64,000 bases of DNA from Cricetomys ansorgei (lineage: Eukaryota > Chordata > Mammalia > Rodentia > Nesomyidae): assembly GCA_026225945.1 (NCBI GenBank), contig JAMJFZ010003624.1, positions 7,921,001 through 7,985,000 on the forward strand, in the 5' to 3' direction. The notes under the pieces were generated by a model. The model was not told the DNA's origin, made no database searches, and saw only the letters and a list, made by a program, of their open reading frames with translations. Positions 12,010-24,164 of this stretch are shown one piece after another. Positions within the stretch are counted from its first letter, which is position 1; every line of letters begins with the position of its first letter. The translations under genes were made by a program, and so were the position numbers.

Positions 12010-12225
12010 ACTTTCAAGTTATTTTATGTGCATGAGTGTTTTGCCTGCATGTATGTCTGTGTACCATGTGTGTGCCTGGTGCCTGCAGAGTCCAGAAGAG
12101 GGTGTTGGGTCCCCTGGAACTGGAACTGCAGATGATTTTAAGTTGCCATGAGGGGGCTGGGAATCAAACTTGGGTCCTCTGGAAGAGCAGCCAGTGCTCT
12201 TAATTGCTGGCCATCTCTCCATCCC
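12010..12225 (-). mobile_element. B2 SINE, antisense
   Basis: Reads TTATTTTATGTGCATGAGTGTTTTGCCTGCATG ... CCAGAAGAGGGTGTTGGGTCCCC ... CTGGAAGAGCAGCCAGTGCTCTTAATTGC ... CATCTCTCCATCC: an almost complete reverse-complement B2/B3-class element. Confidence 0.85.
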
Positions 12226-12250
12226 TGAAATATTTAATTTTAAATAGTTT

Positions 12251-12256
12251 TTTATT
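12251..12256 (-). terminator. Gcnt4: Candidate poly(A) signal for Gcnt4
   Basis: TTTATT on the plus strand is AATAAA in the gene's sense. It is the first exact AATAAA I find downstream of the Gcnt4 stop and would give a 3' UTR of about 2.9 kb. Neighbouring A/T-rich sequence makes a chance match possible, and no transcript evidence is available here. Confidence 0.35.
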
Positions 12257-13304
12257 TAAAATAAACAGAATAAAAATAGCAATTCTGGCTTCTGAGCACA
12301 CACATAAAATCTCTGGTATAGTAGATTGCTCACATAATATATTTTGACAGCTTTCATTATTTCTCTAACATTCACGTATACTTCATAAACTCTCATCTTG
12401 TAAGTAAATTCAAGTCTAAAGTCAATAAATACTATACAAAGAACAATTATAAAACAGTGTTGAACATTCTCAGACCGGGGAATGGCTCCTAGCAAAGGTT
12501 TCTGCAAGAATCAACTCTGAAGGCAAACAGGGAACCTGCAGGTTTCCCAAGGCAAGAGACTGTGCTTTGGCCAGCTCCCTGAAATGGGAGCAGCTGACAT
12601 TTCTGAGTCCAGAGAAACGTGTCCACGGGGAAAGGAAGGCATTACCACTTCTTTGTCTGACCACCATCTACTTGAAAGCAGCATTAGAGCACAGAGCGAC
12701 TTGAGACACTTCCGGATGAACAGGAAACAGGGGCCTTTCTCTCCAGGAAGACGATGGACCAGGTAGATGCTACTTAATTTTTGTACTTACATTCTATTTG
12801 ATGACCAAAGTCACGAAAATCAAAAAAAGTTTGTTTTTTTTCTTTTCCAAGACTTTGTGAGTTTGACCCCGAATGGTTTGTGAATCATCTCCAATCCTCA
12901 TTCCCCACATAAACCATTCAATCAACACACTAATGCTATTGGCTGTTGAAGAAACCCCCAAATACCCTGTCAGGGCTTTTTCTCAGATCTGAATTTGGTG
13001 ATAGAGGTTCCCCAGCGACTGGCCTCATTTTGTGCTTCAAAAAGGCTAATGTTTAAGTCTCACAATGGTGTTGGGACCTGTGCTTGTCTTTTACAACACT
13101 GATATTTCAACATTTGTCTCCACTTCAGGTGAAATTTCACTTGAATCCCACAAAAGCTTGTGAGGAAGCCACAAGAAGCATCTGTGTGCTCCACACTCAG
13201 AGACCGGAAGCCCACAGAGAGCAACATGAAAGCTCCTTTAGGTCTGTAGACCTGGGCAGCTCCCTGTTCAGCTCTTTAAAAACTTCTAATTTGTCTATGC
13301 ACCC

Positions 13305-13490
13305 TTAGTGTGAGTGTGTGTGTGTGTTAATATATGTGTGTACCATGCACATGAGTAGGTGCTCTCAGAGGCCAGAAGAGGGCACTAGATTCCCTAACGC
13401 TGGAGTTACAGGCTGGGCCACCTGGTACAGGTACTAGGAACAGAACTGCAAGAGCAGCAAGTATTCTTAATGGCCGAGCCACCCCTCCTG
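13305..13490 (-). mobile_element. B2 SINE, antisense
   Basis: A TG-rich tail is followed by AGAGGCCAGAAGAGGGCACTAGATTCCC ... GGTACTAGGAACAGAACTGC ... ATTCTTAATGGCCGAGCCACC, the reverse-complement B2 layout with an altered middle. Confidence 0.75.
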
Positions 13491-13895
13491 TCTCTCTAAA
13501 ACTTATCTTTAAGGATAGAGACTTGGTAACAGCTGTGTTCTGAGGAACAGAATAATTTAAAGGTATGAAAGGAAGTAGAAAGTAAGCTAAAGATAAAAAG
13601 AAACAGAAATGGTGTCACAGGGCAGTTAGTGTTATAAACTGTTAGACATACCAAGTGCATCTCACATGCAGAGCACAGAAATTAAAAAAAAAAAAAGATA
13701 TTTAAGTACTTTAGTCTTTCAAATTTTGGCCTTGATTCCTACGTATTAAGTTGTTACTGGGGCTGACATCCAAACACAAGGAATTTTTATAGTCCCTAGA
13801 GACTGGTGAGATGTTGCAGCCTGTTCTCAGGGCTCTGCCTCAGCAGCACATACAATCAGTCCATTTCAGCCAGCCTCTGTCCACCCCACTACCCC

Positions 13896-13940
13896 CTCCG
13901 TCTGTCTCTCCATCTGTCTGTCTGTCTATCCATCTGTCCA

Positions 13941-13979
<39 letters not shown>
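13896..13979. repeat. (TCTG)n(TG)n microsatellite
   Basis: Imperfect TCTG/TCCATCTG units (13896-13943) run into about 17 TG units, inside the probable Gcnt4 3' UTR. Confidence 0.9.
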
Positions 13980-15170
13980 TGATTCTCTAAGTGTGGGTAT
14001 TTGTAAAATAGAGGTAATAATATTTTAGCCTTAGGAAAATTAGCTTTTCCCCTTTGGTTCTCAGTTGAGAAAAATGCTACACTAACTCAGAGTGTTTCAT
14101 CACTTTGAATTTGGATTTCATTTCACTGAAAAAGAAAAATGTGTAAGTGACCATAATGACCCACTGAGAAAGCTGTCATATTTCAGTCTTTCTGAGAAAG
14201 CTTACTGACTTGATAGTTACATAAAACAAAACCATTAACCCCATCGGAAGTGCTGCCATGGTAGCAAGAACAGAACTTCATCCATAATGTTGATACCTGA
14301 CATGGAAGGGAAAGGCCTGAGGTTCTGATCTGCGACACTGTAACTAGTGCTCAGCTTTACTTTCACTAGAACGTGTATTAAAACAAAAACAAACACAAAA
14401 CAAAAGACAAACACAAGTGAATCAAAGAGGAAGCCATTCACGATGCCATTGAGTAACACATGCAAAAGCTGAATAAAGCCCCCCTGTTCCTCCTCAGGCT
14501 CTACCTGCCTTCACCTACCACCCACCCCCACGGCCTTCTTAAGACAGTCTATAAACTTAAGTCTATAAACTTAAGACCCTATAAACGTCACGCCGACAGC
14601 GTCCCCTCCGCCCTGAATCAAAAAGTGAGGCACCGGAAGGTAAATTATACTTTGGCAAGCAGGCGATCGGACAATCCTTTGAGTGACACTGAGGTAGTGG
14701 AATCCCTCCTCCTGATATTCTAACGGTGCGAAAACGTCTCAGTCGCTGAGACTCAGGTAGAGCGCTGGCCTCACACTCCCACACTCTTCAGAGACCAGCG
14801 GCTAGTATGATTACCTCATCCAAAGTTGTCTTCAGCAGCACCCTCGAGGCGAACACGAGAACACCGCAAGGGCCTCATCAGGAGGGCCAGCATGGCTTCC
14901 TGAGGCGCGATGCTTGCAGCTTGGATTGCATTCCTGCGTGTCTTTTGATAAAGTGCACTGTTGGGTACCTGATAAACGTGATATCACAGAACATTTATCT
15001 GACTTATCTGAGCAAGATGACAAGCAAAACCAGCATTTAAAAAAAACAAAAAAACAAAAACCCAACCAACTGTAAGCTTAAAGTCCATGCGTGGAATTCT
15101 ATAGAAATTTCAACCTTGGAAAGTTCTGATGTTGGGCAAGGTGCGGACGGGCACACAATTCCAGCTGACT

Positions 15171-16579
15171 TCAGCGCTTCGCATCCGATGCCCTCAGTTC
15201 CGCAGTGATCTTATGACGGCGTGTGACTTTGGGATTTCTCTCTGTAATTGACTTCTCTGAAGACAGAGTGATCAGCTCTCTCTGCCGTTCTTCAAGCTTT
15301 TCTGCCAGACATTTAATCAAGACAGGGTCGACTTTAGAATCAAATTTATTAGCAAACCAATGCCCTTCCTTCATCAGCCACCGCAATTCTGCAGCCCCGT
15401 AAATACACACGCTTCGGAGGTGAGTGCCGGTGCAATTGGGGTAGAACAGGCCTTCGTAGTAATTCCATTTGACCAGGCGGGTCTTACTCATCAGGTCGGA
15501 CACATCATGGGCTGACCTGGAAATCTCTCCGGGTATCCCTGGTATCCGGATCAAGGTAGCCCAAAAGTGCTCATCGGGAGAGTATGTATCTTTAGACCAG
15601 GAGAAAAAGTCTTCAACGAGGGAGCTGTTGAAAATATACTTGACGAATTCCTGACTTAAAACAAAATAGGCACTGCCTACGAATACCTCAATGTTATGAG
15701 GGGGCGCCTTCTTGGAGATGTTTGTCTTTACCGGCAGCTTCATATAGTCATAAGGCACCCGTCTGAGCTCGTGACGGTAAGTGAACCTCTCCATTTTAAT
15801 AGCAGGGGGTCTCACTGTCTCTAACATACTTCCTCCTTTGAGTTTTTTCAGCTCCGACACTAATTCGAAATTTGACTTCAGGGGGAAGTCTTGCCCACAC
15901 AGGTTGATGACGTACTTCCATGGAACCGAAGACTTGAGAAGGTCCGATAAGCAATTCAGATCAGCCTGGAGCCTGGAAATGTGGGCATACTCCACGGCCT
16001 CTAATTTGGAAGCTATGAAAACATTGGAGAAGCACTTAGCTAAGTTGTTCATGGCAACTTTGAATGCGTTCGGTGACTTGAGGTCGTAATGGATGCAGTA
16101 AAGATTGTGCTGGTTGTAGATAGCATGGAGAAGCCTTTCCACCATGATGGCGTCTTTGTGGACCACAGCGAATAGGCTATCGGGAAGCTCTCCTCCTCTC
16201 CTGAAACGCGCTTCCCGTGGTACTGCCTTAGGCTCCGATAGACGTCACAGTCGCCTGTCAGCATCTCGACATCGCCGTCCTCCAAGTCCACGATGTCTCG
16301 TCTTCTGATCTCCAGGCTCTTGCCGATTTCCAAAGGCTCCTGCTCGTAGATCCCAGAGCAGTTAACTTCATCCCTGGCTTCATCCCTGATGGGGGGGAAC
16401 CTGTTTCTTACAAAAGGCGAGGTACTTAGGGAATATTCAACCAAGTAAATGTCTCTTTGAGGGAAGAGGAGCCTGCCCACATTTAGAAGCTTTAATAAGG
16501 AGAGCAGCCACAGGGTTAAGAGGAGGATGAAGACTTTCTGCTGGAGGATGAATTTAAAGCAGCATCTGAATATCTTCAT
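15171..16579 (-). CDS. Gcnt4: Gcnt4: core 2 beta-1,6-GlcNAc-transferase 3, single coding exon with a one-base frameshift
   Basis: Product: a Golgi type II membrane enzyme (family GT14) that transfers GlcNAc from UDP-GlcNAc to core 1 O-glycans, making core 2 branches. The 5' frame (16579 down to 16166) encodes 138 residues: a short tail, a membrane anchor at about 16-34 ([19 protein letters not shown]) and the stem with NCSGIYEQ. The frame then breaks. Reading TCG CTG TGG TCC, one G is missing relative to a Ser-Leu-Val-Val path, so the read-through product ends at 176 residues with 38 foreign ones. The 3' frame (16166-15171) carries 331 further codons with [20 protein letters not shown] and [10 protein letters not shown] (the Glu is the expected catalytic base), YPNCTG and [11 protein letters not shown]. 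Across both frames nine cysteines are present, the number conserved in the family. With the lost base counted the gene would be 469 codons long; I recall about 453-455 for human and mouse, and the excess is a C-terminal extension. A polypyrimidine/AG acceptor precedes the ATG. No other lesion is visible, so it is a recent pseudogene, a polymorphism or a sequence error. Confidence 0.93.
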
Positions 16580-16580
16580 T

Positions 16581-16611
16581 CTATAGAGGGGAAAGGGACA
16601 GTCCTTGTTAG
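16581..16611 (-). promoter_or_regulatory. Gcnt4: Splice acceptor of the Gcnt4 coding exon
   Basis: In the gene's sense the stretch reads CTAAC (branch-point-like), then a pyrimidine tract CCCTTTCCCCTCTATAG, then A-ATG. The coding exon therefore starts one base before the initiator codon, and the 5' UTR must come from at least one upstream exon, most likely in the CpG island at 41.2-42.3 kb. Confidence 0.8.
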
Positions 16612-17575
16612 TTCACCCATACGAAGAGAAGGATCAATTCAGTCTATCCAAAGTCTATCAGGTACCACCCACTGCGTCCCACAGAATACTGAACCTAAAG
16701 GTAAAGGAAACAAAGCCCTTGAAGAGATAATCCAGAATAGCCACAGTTGTTTTCTAGTATGATGGGAGTTTCTAGGACCTCCAAGGGATAACCAAGTCCC
16801 ACAGACGCCCAAGTTCCTTAGACAAAATGCCTTAACATTTGCATTTAACGTACACACAATCTCCAATGTACCCTTTTCTGTTTTTAGGTAACTCACAATA
16901 CCTAATTTAGTACTCACGCCAAGCTTTATTCACCTGGATTCATTATAGCACCCCGTTCTGGGAAAATTCAAGTTTCGTTTCTAGGAACTTTCTAGAATTT
17001 TCTTTTTCGGGTTTTTAAAATGGGAGTTTTGCTGATTTTGCACACAAGTAATCCACAGAAGCAGAGGGCTGGGTAGCCTATGTGTCATATAAAGTCTTAG
17101 CGTATTTCAGGAGGTGGTACTGTGGTCTGGCAGAAGTTGCGAGAATTAGTGATTTCAAGAGGTCCTCGGGGATGCAATGACTCACGTGATGCCCCAAAAG
17201 ATCATCTAACTTCATTCGACCTTCAGATGCTGACTGGATGGAGGCCCGAAGTCAGTTAGGAAAAGTCCAGGGAACCCCCATTTCAGAAGCAACAGCAGAC
17301 ACACTGTCAGGTGTATAGACTGTGAAAATTGCATAAACCGTATTTGTTTCTTTGTGAGTCCCCACGGATTAGCAATACAGCCTTCAGATCGGGAAAAGCC
17401 CTACATCTACTCAGAGTGGAGTTAGCCTTGGACTCACAGCCTGCTGCCTTTGCCTTTGGAAGAATCGGTTTTCCACAGCTTCTAACAATAGGCAGAAACC
17501 TTGACCTTGAGCCTAAGTGGCCAAGACTCAACCACTGTGTGTTCAGAAGAGCGAAAGCTAAGTGAGACCCAGATG

Positions 17576-17680
17576 GGCAGTGGTGGTGGTAGAGGCAGAG
17601 GCAGGCGGATCGCTGTGAGTTCAAGGCCAGCCTGGTCTCCAGAGTGAGTTCCAGGACAGCCAGAGTTATAAAAACAAAAT
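17576..17680 (+). mobile_element. B1 SINE, sense, 5'-truncated
   Basis: GTGGTGGTAGAGGCAGAGGC, GGCGGATCGCTGTGAGTTC and AGGCCAGCCTGGTCTCCAGAG follow the B1 order. The element ends in an A-rich stretch after CCAGGACAGCCAGAGTTATAA. Confidence 0.85.
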
Positions 17681-19974
17681 GAAAGAGAAAGACCTGACAG
17701 TTGACCAAGACCCCCTGAGCTGGGGCCCTCATTCAATGAAGACACAGTCTGGACCCGGCAGTGGACTGGAGAAGGCAGGATAGATCTGAGGCATATTTAT
17801 GACCTGATCTGTTAATGTGCATGTGAGATGGATGAAGAGTTTCTAAGTGGACGGTCTCTCCATTCGTGGGACAGAAAACAGAGGACCAGCAAGGACAGTG
17901 CAGAGCCGTGGACTGCCCTGAGCTGGTGTGCCTTCAGCAGCTCCACACGGAAATGTCCACCAGGGAACCAGAATGGCCACCAGTCAAGCTTGGGTGAGAG
18001 GTGAGGGCTGGAGAGAAATGTGTCAGCAAAATAAATGTGGATTTGAAAATCCCGACGGCCAGGGTGAGTGTGAGGGAGATGGCAGCAGCGGGCTGAGAGA
18101 GGGACCCAAGGCAACCTCAGAGGGCAGGCTGAGACGTGGCCAGAGGGAATGGATTCTGCAGCACGGGTCAGGGGAACCAAGCTGCAGACGAGAGGCCTGA
18201 TCACACATGCACGGAAGTGTAAAATAAGACAAAAGGTTAGTCAATTCCAAGTACACTCTAGAGGGCCGGGGGTCTTAATCGGCATAGGCTAACCTTTCCC
18301 TTGGTGAGGTGGGAAGATGTGTAAAGGGACAGACACTAGCTCTCAGGGTTGTCACGCCAGGGTTACGCTAACTTCCATTTTCACGTTTACATAAAAAGAT
18401 AAGGGCCAGCTCTCTGCCTTGACCAGGGCTGTGGCATCCAGGTTCCTACCTTTCTTGGGTCCCGCCCTAGGTTTGGAGAGTCTGAGCTGTCAGGAAGCCA
18501 AGGCTAGCTGCCCACAGCAGGCCAGTCCCAGGGTACTAGGCAGTAGAAAATCTCTCCGGAACTGGTTCTGACTTCCTGCTCTGGCCCTTTCTGGGCAGGA
18601 CAAAGGTGAGTTTCAAAAGAACAAGGGGAGGGCACTGGGCCCAGACCTGCCTCTGCTCCCTGAATGTCTGTCCTGCTCCCAGGGGATCTTTAAGGAGCAA
18701 AGCTTGTCTGGCTGGGGCAGAAGCACCTTCCAGTGCTCTGTTCCAAGTCAAAACAAAACTACCCTGCTTGCCTCAATGAGGGAGAAGGACACAAAGTTGA
18801 GTGGCCAGGGAAGTGGGAGGAGATGAATATGATCGAAGCATGCTCTATGAAATTCACAAAGAACAAGGAAGGAGTTTGCAAAATGAGGAATTAAAAAGAA
18901 AGAAGCAAATGGGCCTGGAGGTAGCAGGCCCTCAGATTGTAACAAGTCCCTGCCAGTTCCTAAACAAGGATGTTGGCCTTCTTCCAAGCGGCTGGCCGTG
19001 CTGAGAGATCAGTCTTGTATCCTGGGCCCTATCTGAAGGAAAGGTTCTCCAGTAAGTCCTAGAAGACTAACATTTCCAGCCTCGGCTTGGCTTTCGTGTA
19101 CCCCTGCAGGAACTCCCCATGGCGCCCTTGTGCGTATCCACTGGGGTTCTGCAGAGGCCACCATGGCCCCAAGGATTGCAAGCTGCAAGGCTGAAGGTGG
19201 CCAGGGCAATACTTCCAAATTATAGCCCCTTCCATCTTCCTGTCACTGCAGCCCAGACCTGGGGAAACCCTGACAACTCAGGCATAGAGAATGCAAATGA
19301 GCCCGGAGGCCCTACCCGAGTCTGAAGGGCAGGCGAGGCTAAGCTGGCCCTCAAGCTGACCACATTGTTCCCAGGAGACCCTGTCTATAGGACCTCCTTC
19401 AGTAAGCACCCCTCTTTAGGCTCGTGGGCAGGAGCACAGTTTGCTGGCTGGGAGTATGTCCGGTTACACTATGGATGACTTCCAATAGAAGGGAATTTCC
19501 CCACCCACCTGTGAAGACAAGGAAGTCGCCTTGTGGGTCTGTCACCGGACAGACCCAAGTCCCTAGGCATGACAATCAAACCTGAAGAAGAGAATCACAG
19601 CAAGGTTTGACAGCTAGCTCAGGTAAAAATAAGGCCTATGATGATCCAAGAGAAGACTAACCCTCACTACAGCCCCCACAGGGAAGACACGCGAAGAGTT
19701 TCCTCAATCCGTGCTCTCTCCAGCTCTCCCAGGCGTTTTGAGAGTCCAGAGGCAGCAACAGTGACTCTCAATGCTTACATGCGAGGCCAGTGGCTACAGT
19801 CGTGGCAGCTGTCCAACCATCCCTTAAGCTAACAGTCTCGGAGCTCAGGGCCAGCAGAGGAAGAGGATGCTCTTCTCCCAAAGAAGGAAGGGGACCAGTA
19901 AATCAGGAATAAGACTAAGGAGACTCCATGGAAAGGTACTGAGTACATGTCAGTGTTTAGGGACCAGGAACTGA

Positions 19975-20215
19975 GGGTCGAAGAGACTGCTCGGTGGTTA
20001 AGAGCACTGGCTGCTCCTCCAGAGGACCCAGATTAGATTCCCAGCATGCACTCGGCAGCTCACAATTATCTATAACTCCATGTCCAGAGGATCCAATGTC
20101 CTCTTCTGGCCTCCCAGGGCATTTCACACATGTGGTACGTAGACATACAGGCAGGGGAAACACCCGTATACATACCATAAAAATAAACAAAATCTCAAAA
20201 ATAAAAATAAAATGA
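19975..20215 (+). mobile_element. B2 SINE, sense, full length
   Basis: GAGACTGCTCGGTGGTTAAGAGCACTGGCTGCTC (tRNA-like head), then CAGAGGACCCAGATTAGATTCCCAGCA, then CTCTTCTGGCCTCCCAGGGCA, then an A-rich AAAATAAAAATAAAA tail. The head retains A- and B-box-like sequences. Confidence 0.9.
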
Positions 20216-20634
20216 TTCCATGCTTACAGTGCTTCCCAGAAACTTCCAGAGCTTGCCAGGCACTGGAGAGAAGAAGAAGGATGTGGTGGTTTTAGGATGT
20301 CCCAGAGCTGGGCTTGAGGACCCTGGGGGACACTCTGTAGCCGTGTCTAGCTAACTGCTCCGAAGGTCAGTTTTATTGCTCAATATGGGATTTAGAAAGC
20401 CAGTTCACAGCCCCCAGTGTCTTAAATTGTATGCTGCATATGGGGTCACACAGTTGAGTATGGAGTTCATGAAATATTTAGTAACAATAAAGGGTTTCTG
20501 AAACCTTGCCTTACCTATAAGGCTTTTTCTTACCCATCTCCGGCTTGCTTAACACATCTTGGAACTTTTTCAGTGCACTAATTATACAGGACTTGCTGTA
20601 TCTATCTGTATCTATCATAAAAGACTGACTTTTA

Positions 20635-20842
20635 TTTGTAGCTGTGTGTATGCATGCGTATCTGTATGGGGATACATGCACACTGATGCAGTACCCAAAG
20701 AGGCCAGAAGAGGGCCTTGGGTCTCCTGGAGCTGGAGTCACAGGGTGTTGTGAGCCACCAGACATGGGTGCTACGGACTGAACTCAGGTCCTCTGCAAGG
20801 ACAGTATATTCTCTTAACCACTGAGCCATCTCACCAGCCCCT
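20635..20842 (-). mobile_element. B2 SINE, antisense
   Basis: GAGGCCAGAAGAGGGCCTTGGGTCTCC ... GACATGGGTGCTACGGACTGAACTCAGGTCC ... TCTCTTAACCACTGAGCCATCTCACCAGCCC: complete reverse-complement B2. Confidence 0.9.
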
Positions 20843-21084
20843 GAGTTTTTAAAAAGAGAATCTATGATGTCATCTTATGTAGCACATGTTAAGAACGTGG
20901 CTGCTCTATTCTCCTGATTGAGATAGGAGGTGGCAATGTTAAGGCTAGACTTGCTCTTACTATATCTGTCTATTTATTTATTTTTTCCTGGAGAGGGAAT
21001 CTAGGGCCTCTTATAAGTTAGGCCAGTTCTACTGTACCTCTAGCTCTATTGTCTATTTCTTTCAATCTATCCCCAAAGCCTCAA

Positions 21085-21293
21085 TATTTTATTTTATTTT
21101 TACTTATGTAAATGAGTGCTCTATCTGCACTGCACGTATTCATCTGTATGTATGTATGTATGTATGCCAGAAGAGGGCATCTGATCCCATTATAAATGGT
21201 TGTGAGCCACCATGTGGTTGCTGGCAATTGAACTCAGGACCCCTGGGAGAACAGCCAGTGCTCTTAACCGCTGAGCCATCTCTCCAGCTCCCA
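21085..21293 (-). mobile_element. B2 SINE, antisense
   Basis: A TATG-repeat tail is followed by CCAGAAGAGGGCATCTGATCCC, GTTGTGAGCCACCATGTGG and GCTCTTAACCGCTGAGCCATCTCTCCAGC. Well preserved. Confidence 0.92.
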
Positions 21294-21429
21294 AATTCAG
21301 TATTTTAAAATCAGTGCTAGACAGCTTCCATCCCAAACGCTTGGTTAATTCTGTTGTGGGTGTGGACTTACGCAATAAAGAATGCTTACTCAGCACGGTT
21401 GAAGATTTCTATATGTGTAACTCCAACCC

Positions 21430-21510
21430 TTCACCAGACCGATGAGGTAGTAACTGCCAATATTCCTTTTTTATGAGAAAAGAAACTGAGGCACATGAGA
21501 CCAATGAAAG
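21430..21510 (+). mobile_element. MIR fragment (weak)
   Basis: ATGAGGTAGTAACTGCC ... TTTTTTATGAGAAAAGAAACTGAGGCAC matches the 'attttacagatgaggaaactgaggcac' part of the mammalian MIR SINE. Confidence 0.45.
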
Positions 21511-23449
21511 ACTACTCAAGAGCAAGGGCAGAAACTTCTCCTTCCATGGAAGGGCCCTTCTCCATGACAGTGGGCCCCAAAGCCCCAAAGCCTCTATGGG
21601 TGGGACCCTACTGGCACCTCTTGGGTGCTCTCTAATGCATCCAGGTCCTGGTATGCAGCTAGGGGGATGTCTCTTCCTTGGGAATAATGGGCTTTCTCTG
21701 TACTCCAAGTCTCCCTGACTTTAAAATCCCTTTTCCCAATGTCTTAAATTAAAAAAAATCTGCAAAAAATTTCCAAGGTCAAGCAGTGGAAGGAAAGTGC
21801 TGCGGTTGGAGCTTGAAGCCAGGAAGTCGTGCTGTGCAGATGCACCCAGCCCTCCACTCAACCCTACCACTGGGATATCAGGAGAAAAATTCCCTGTATT
21901 TTCCATAAGAGTTCAGCCCTTGACTGATGCTCCCATTGGAAGTCTTATGTAACTGTGCTGAAGCAGAGACAAATGAATTCCACTCATGAGCCACTAGGCC
22001 TGTCTGCGAGGGAATCTGCACGAAGAATGGACCTACGGGAACCTAGGTGATATCTTACATCTCCCTCTGAAGCCCCATGCCAATCGAAGAAAGGATGAAG
22101 AGATGAGCCAATTTTCAGCCATCAGGGTTCCTTTAAAGGAAGAGGAGCAAGCCCGCCCCAGGGATACAGTCGCCAGTGATGCCAGGCTCACAGTTTCATT
22201 GGCTTCATTTCTTCGCAGTTATTAGCTATGCGGTTTGGGCTGTCTGAGAATTCTTTAGTATTTTAGAAAATTTTCTGGATGGAATCTCTCTCCAGGCAGA
22301 GAACCTTCCCTCAATGCTCCCAACCTTCAAGCCTTCAAACTTTGTTTTATTATATGTCGGTTTGAAAAATTGGATTCGGAAAGCTTATGAACTTGGGAGT
22401 GTCTGGATTTGTGTGGTTTTCTCCTAAAGGAGAGCTGTCATCCACCACATAAGGAAAGAAGTACAAAGAGGAGCATACTAAGAAAAAGAAACAAAAATAA
22501 ATAAAAAGGCCAACTCTCTTCCTAGACAGAGAGCCGTACGCATCATGGCTGGATAGGCTAATGATCCTGCCACAGCAGCTGATCTCCGTGAGCCACTGGC
22601 TCATCACCAACCATGGAGAATTCTGGACTGGGACACCATTAGGTGGGAAGATGACTCGGCTCCAGTGTATTTCCATAACGCCCCCACAGGACCTCAAGAC
22701 TTGTGCGCAGGAGTAGAAAGACAAGTTTCTCTATGACCTCACGCTCTCTTTGTTCTGGAGAGAATATGGCAAAGGCAAATAGTTTCTCAACATGAAGTAG
22801 GTAAACACGGTACCCACAGGAGAGCCCCACGGCTGGGTCAACACTGCCGTGCACACGGAGATAGGCAGCCCTGAGAGAGTAAGCAATTAACAGTCTTTAC
22901 GAGGAAAAGAAAAGGGGTTTTCATTCTCTACAAAACTAAATAGTTTCATTTAAAAAAAAAATCAGGAAGTCAAGAGAAGCTGGCAGCAGAAAATAGAGCT
23001 CGCAGTTACCTTTCACAAGGCATGATTTCTGTGGACAGCATCTCCTTCCAGCCTGTTTTCACACCCCCACACACCTTAGGTTTGCCTGAATAGCAACCTC
23101 ACTGTGCGGGCACTTCCTACCCATTTCCTTCATTCACGATAGACTGCGTGCGACCCTGCTCTCAATCGGGTCTGTAAAACATTCACGGTTTCCTAACAGC
23201 AAGAAACATGCTTTTCAAACAGGAGCAACAACAAAAATCTCTTCAACTATAGAGTGTCTTTTTCCAGGTCTTTCCCTTCAAGGCTTAGTTACAGTTACAG
23301 TTCCCAAAGAATCCTAAAGGTAGAATCTTAAAGCTGAAAGGCCTTTAGAAGTGACCAAGTCCACAGCCCCTCCTCCAAACGTACCTGTCAATCACAGACC
23401 CCCGCTTCAGTCCTGGGACGCTGGGAACACATCTTCTCCACTACATATG

Positions 23450-23775
23450 TGTCTTAGTCCGTTCCCATTGCTGTGACAAAATACCATGAATTCAGGAGCT
23501 TATTAACAACTGAGCCGGTTTCTCAGTACTGAAACCGGGAAGCCAAGATCAATGTACAGATTCACAGCTAGCTCACTGCAGCTTCCAAGATGGTGCCTGA
23601 CAGAGGGGGACAAGTGTGGGAGGGGTGAACTGCTCCCTCACACCTCTTAGGAGATCACTAATTCCATGTGTGACAGCGCTATTTTACGTACTGACCTCTT
23701 ATACTTAATTCTATTGCACTGGCAGTTACCTTTCAATGAATTTGGGGAGGACACATTCAAATTGTAGTGACATGT
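23450..23775 (+). repeat. Rodent dispersed repeat, copy 3
   Basis: Head GTGTCTTAGTCCGTTCCCATTGCTGTGACAAAATACCATG, then ...GATGGTGCCTGACAGAGGG..., ending ...TTTGGGGAGGACACATTCAAATTGTAG. The later part differs from the copies at 48638 and 50045, so more than one subfamily exists in this window. Confidence 0.55.
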
Positions 23776-23872
23776 ATTCAGCCATTTGCTGTCCATCAAG
23801 GGACTCGACAGAGGGTTGGATACCCGATCCCTTATGTAGCTCTTCATGATCAGAGTCCATGGACATATAACC

Positions 23873-23940
23873 ATCCCTCCTCCTCCTCCTCTTCCTCCTC
23901 CTCCCTCTTCCTCTTCTTTTTCTTCTTCTTTTTTTTTTCC
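23873..23940. repeat. (TCC)n/(TCT)n pyrimidine tract
   Basis: Almost pure pyrimidine run of TCC and TTC triplets leading into the T-rich end of the adjacent antisense B1 element. Confidence 0.9.
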
Positions 23941-24098
23941 TTGTTGTTGTTTTTTTTCAAGACAGGGTTTCTCTGTTGTAACTCTGGCTGTCCTGGAACT
24001 CACTCTGTAGACCAGGCTGGCCTCGAACTCACAGAGATCCGCCTGCCTCTGCCTCCTGAGTGCTGGGATTAAAGACACATGCCACCACCATCTGGCTT
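23941..24098 (-). mobile_element. B1 SINE, antisense, full length
   Basis: TTTTTTTTCAAGACAGGGTTTCTCTG, TTGTAACTCTGGCTGTCCTGG, GACCAGGCTGGCCTCGAACTC and AGTGCTGGGATTAAAGACACATGCCACC form a complete reverse-complement B1. It has the TTGTAACTCTGGCTG variant common in this window. Confidence 0.95.
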
Positions 24099-24164
24099 GC
24101 CTGCCCCTTCTTAACGGTCTATGCAGAATGCCAGTGTTACTTGTATTTCCTTACTTACTGTTAG

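Larger units (their letters stand above)
12257..15170 (-). other. Gcnt4: Probable Gcnt4 3' UTR
   Basis: Non-coding sequence directly downstream of the Gcnt4 stop and before the first AATAAA. It is interrupted by an antisense B2 (about 13305-13490) and a TG tract (13896-13979). A short tandem repeat, CTATAAACTTAAGT twice, lies at about 14544-14575. Open frames of up to 87 codons are unrecognisable. The extent rests only on the position of the poly(A) signal. Confidence 0.4.

Noticed and set aside
23647..24078. 143-codon minus-strand frame
   Set aside because: It is a translation of a B1 element plus the TCC tract (Glu/Gly run). The same kind of shadow occurs at 26065, 50642 and 52231.
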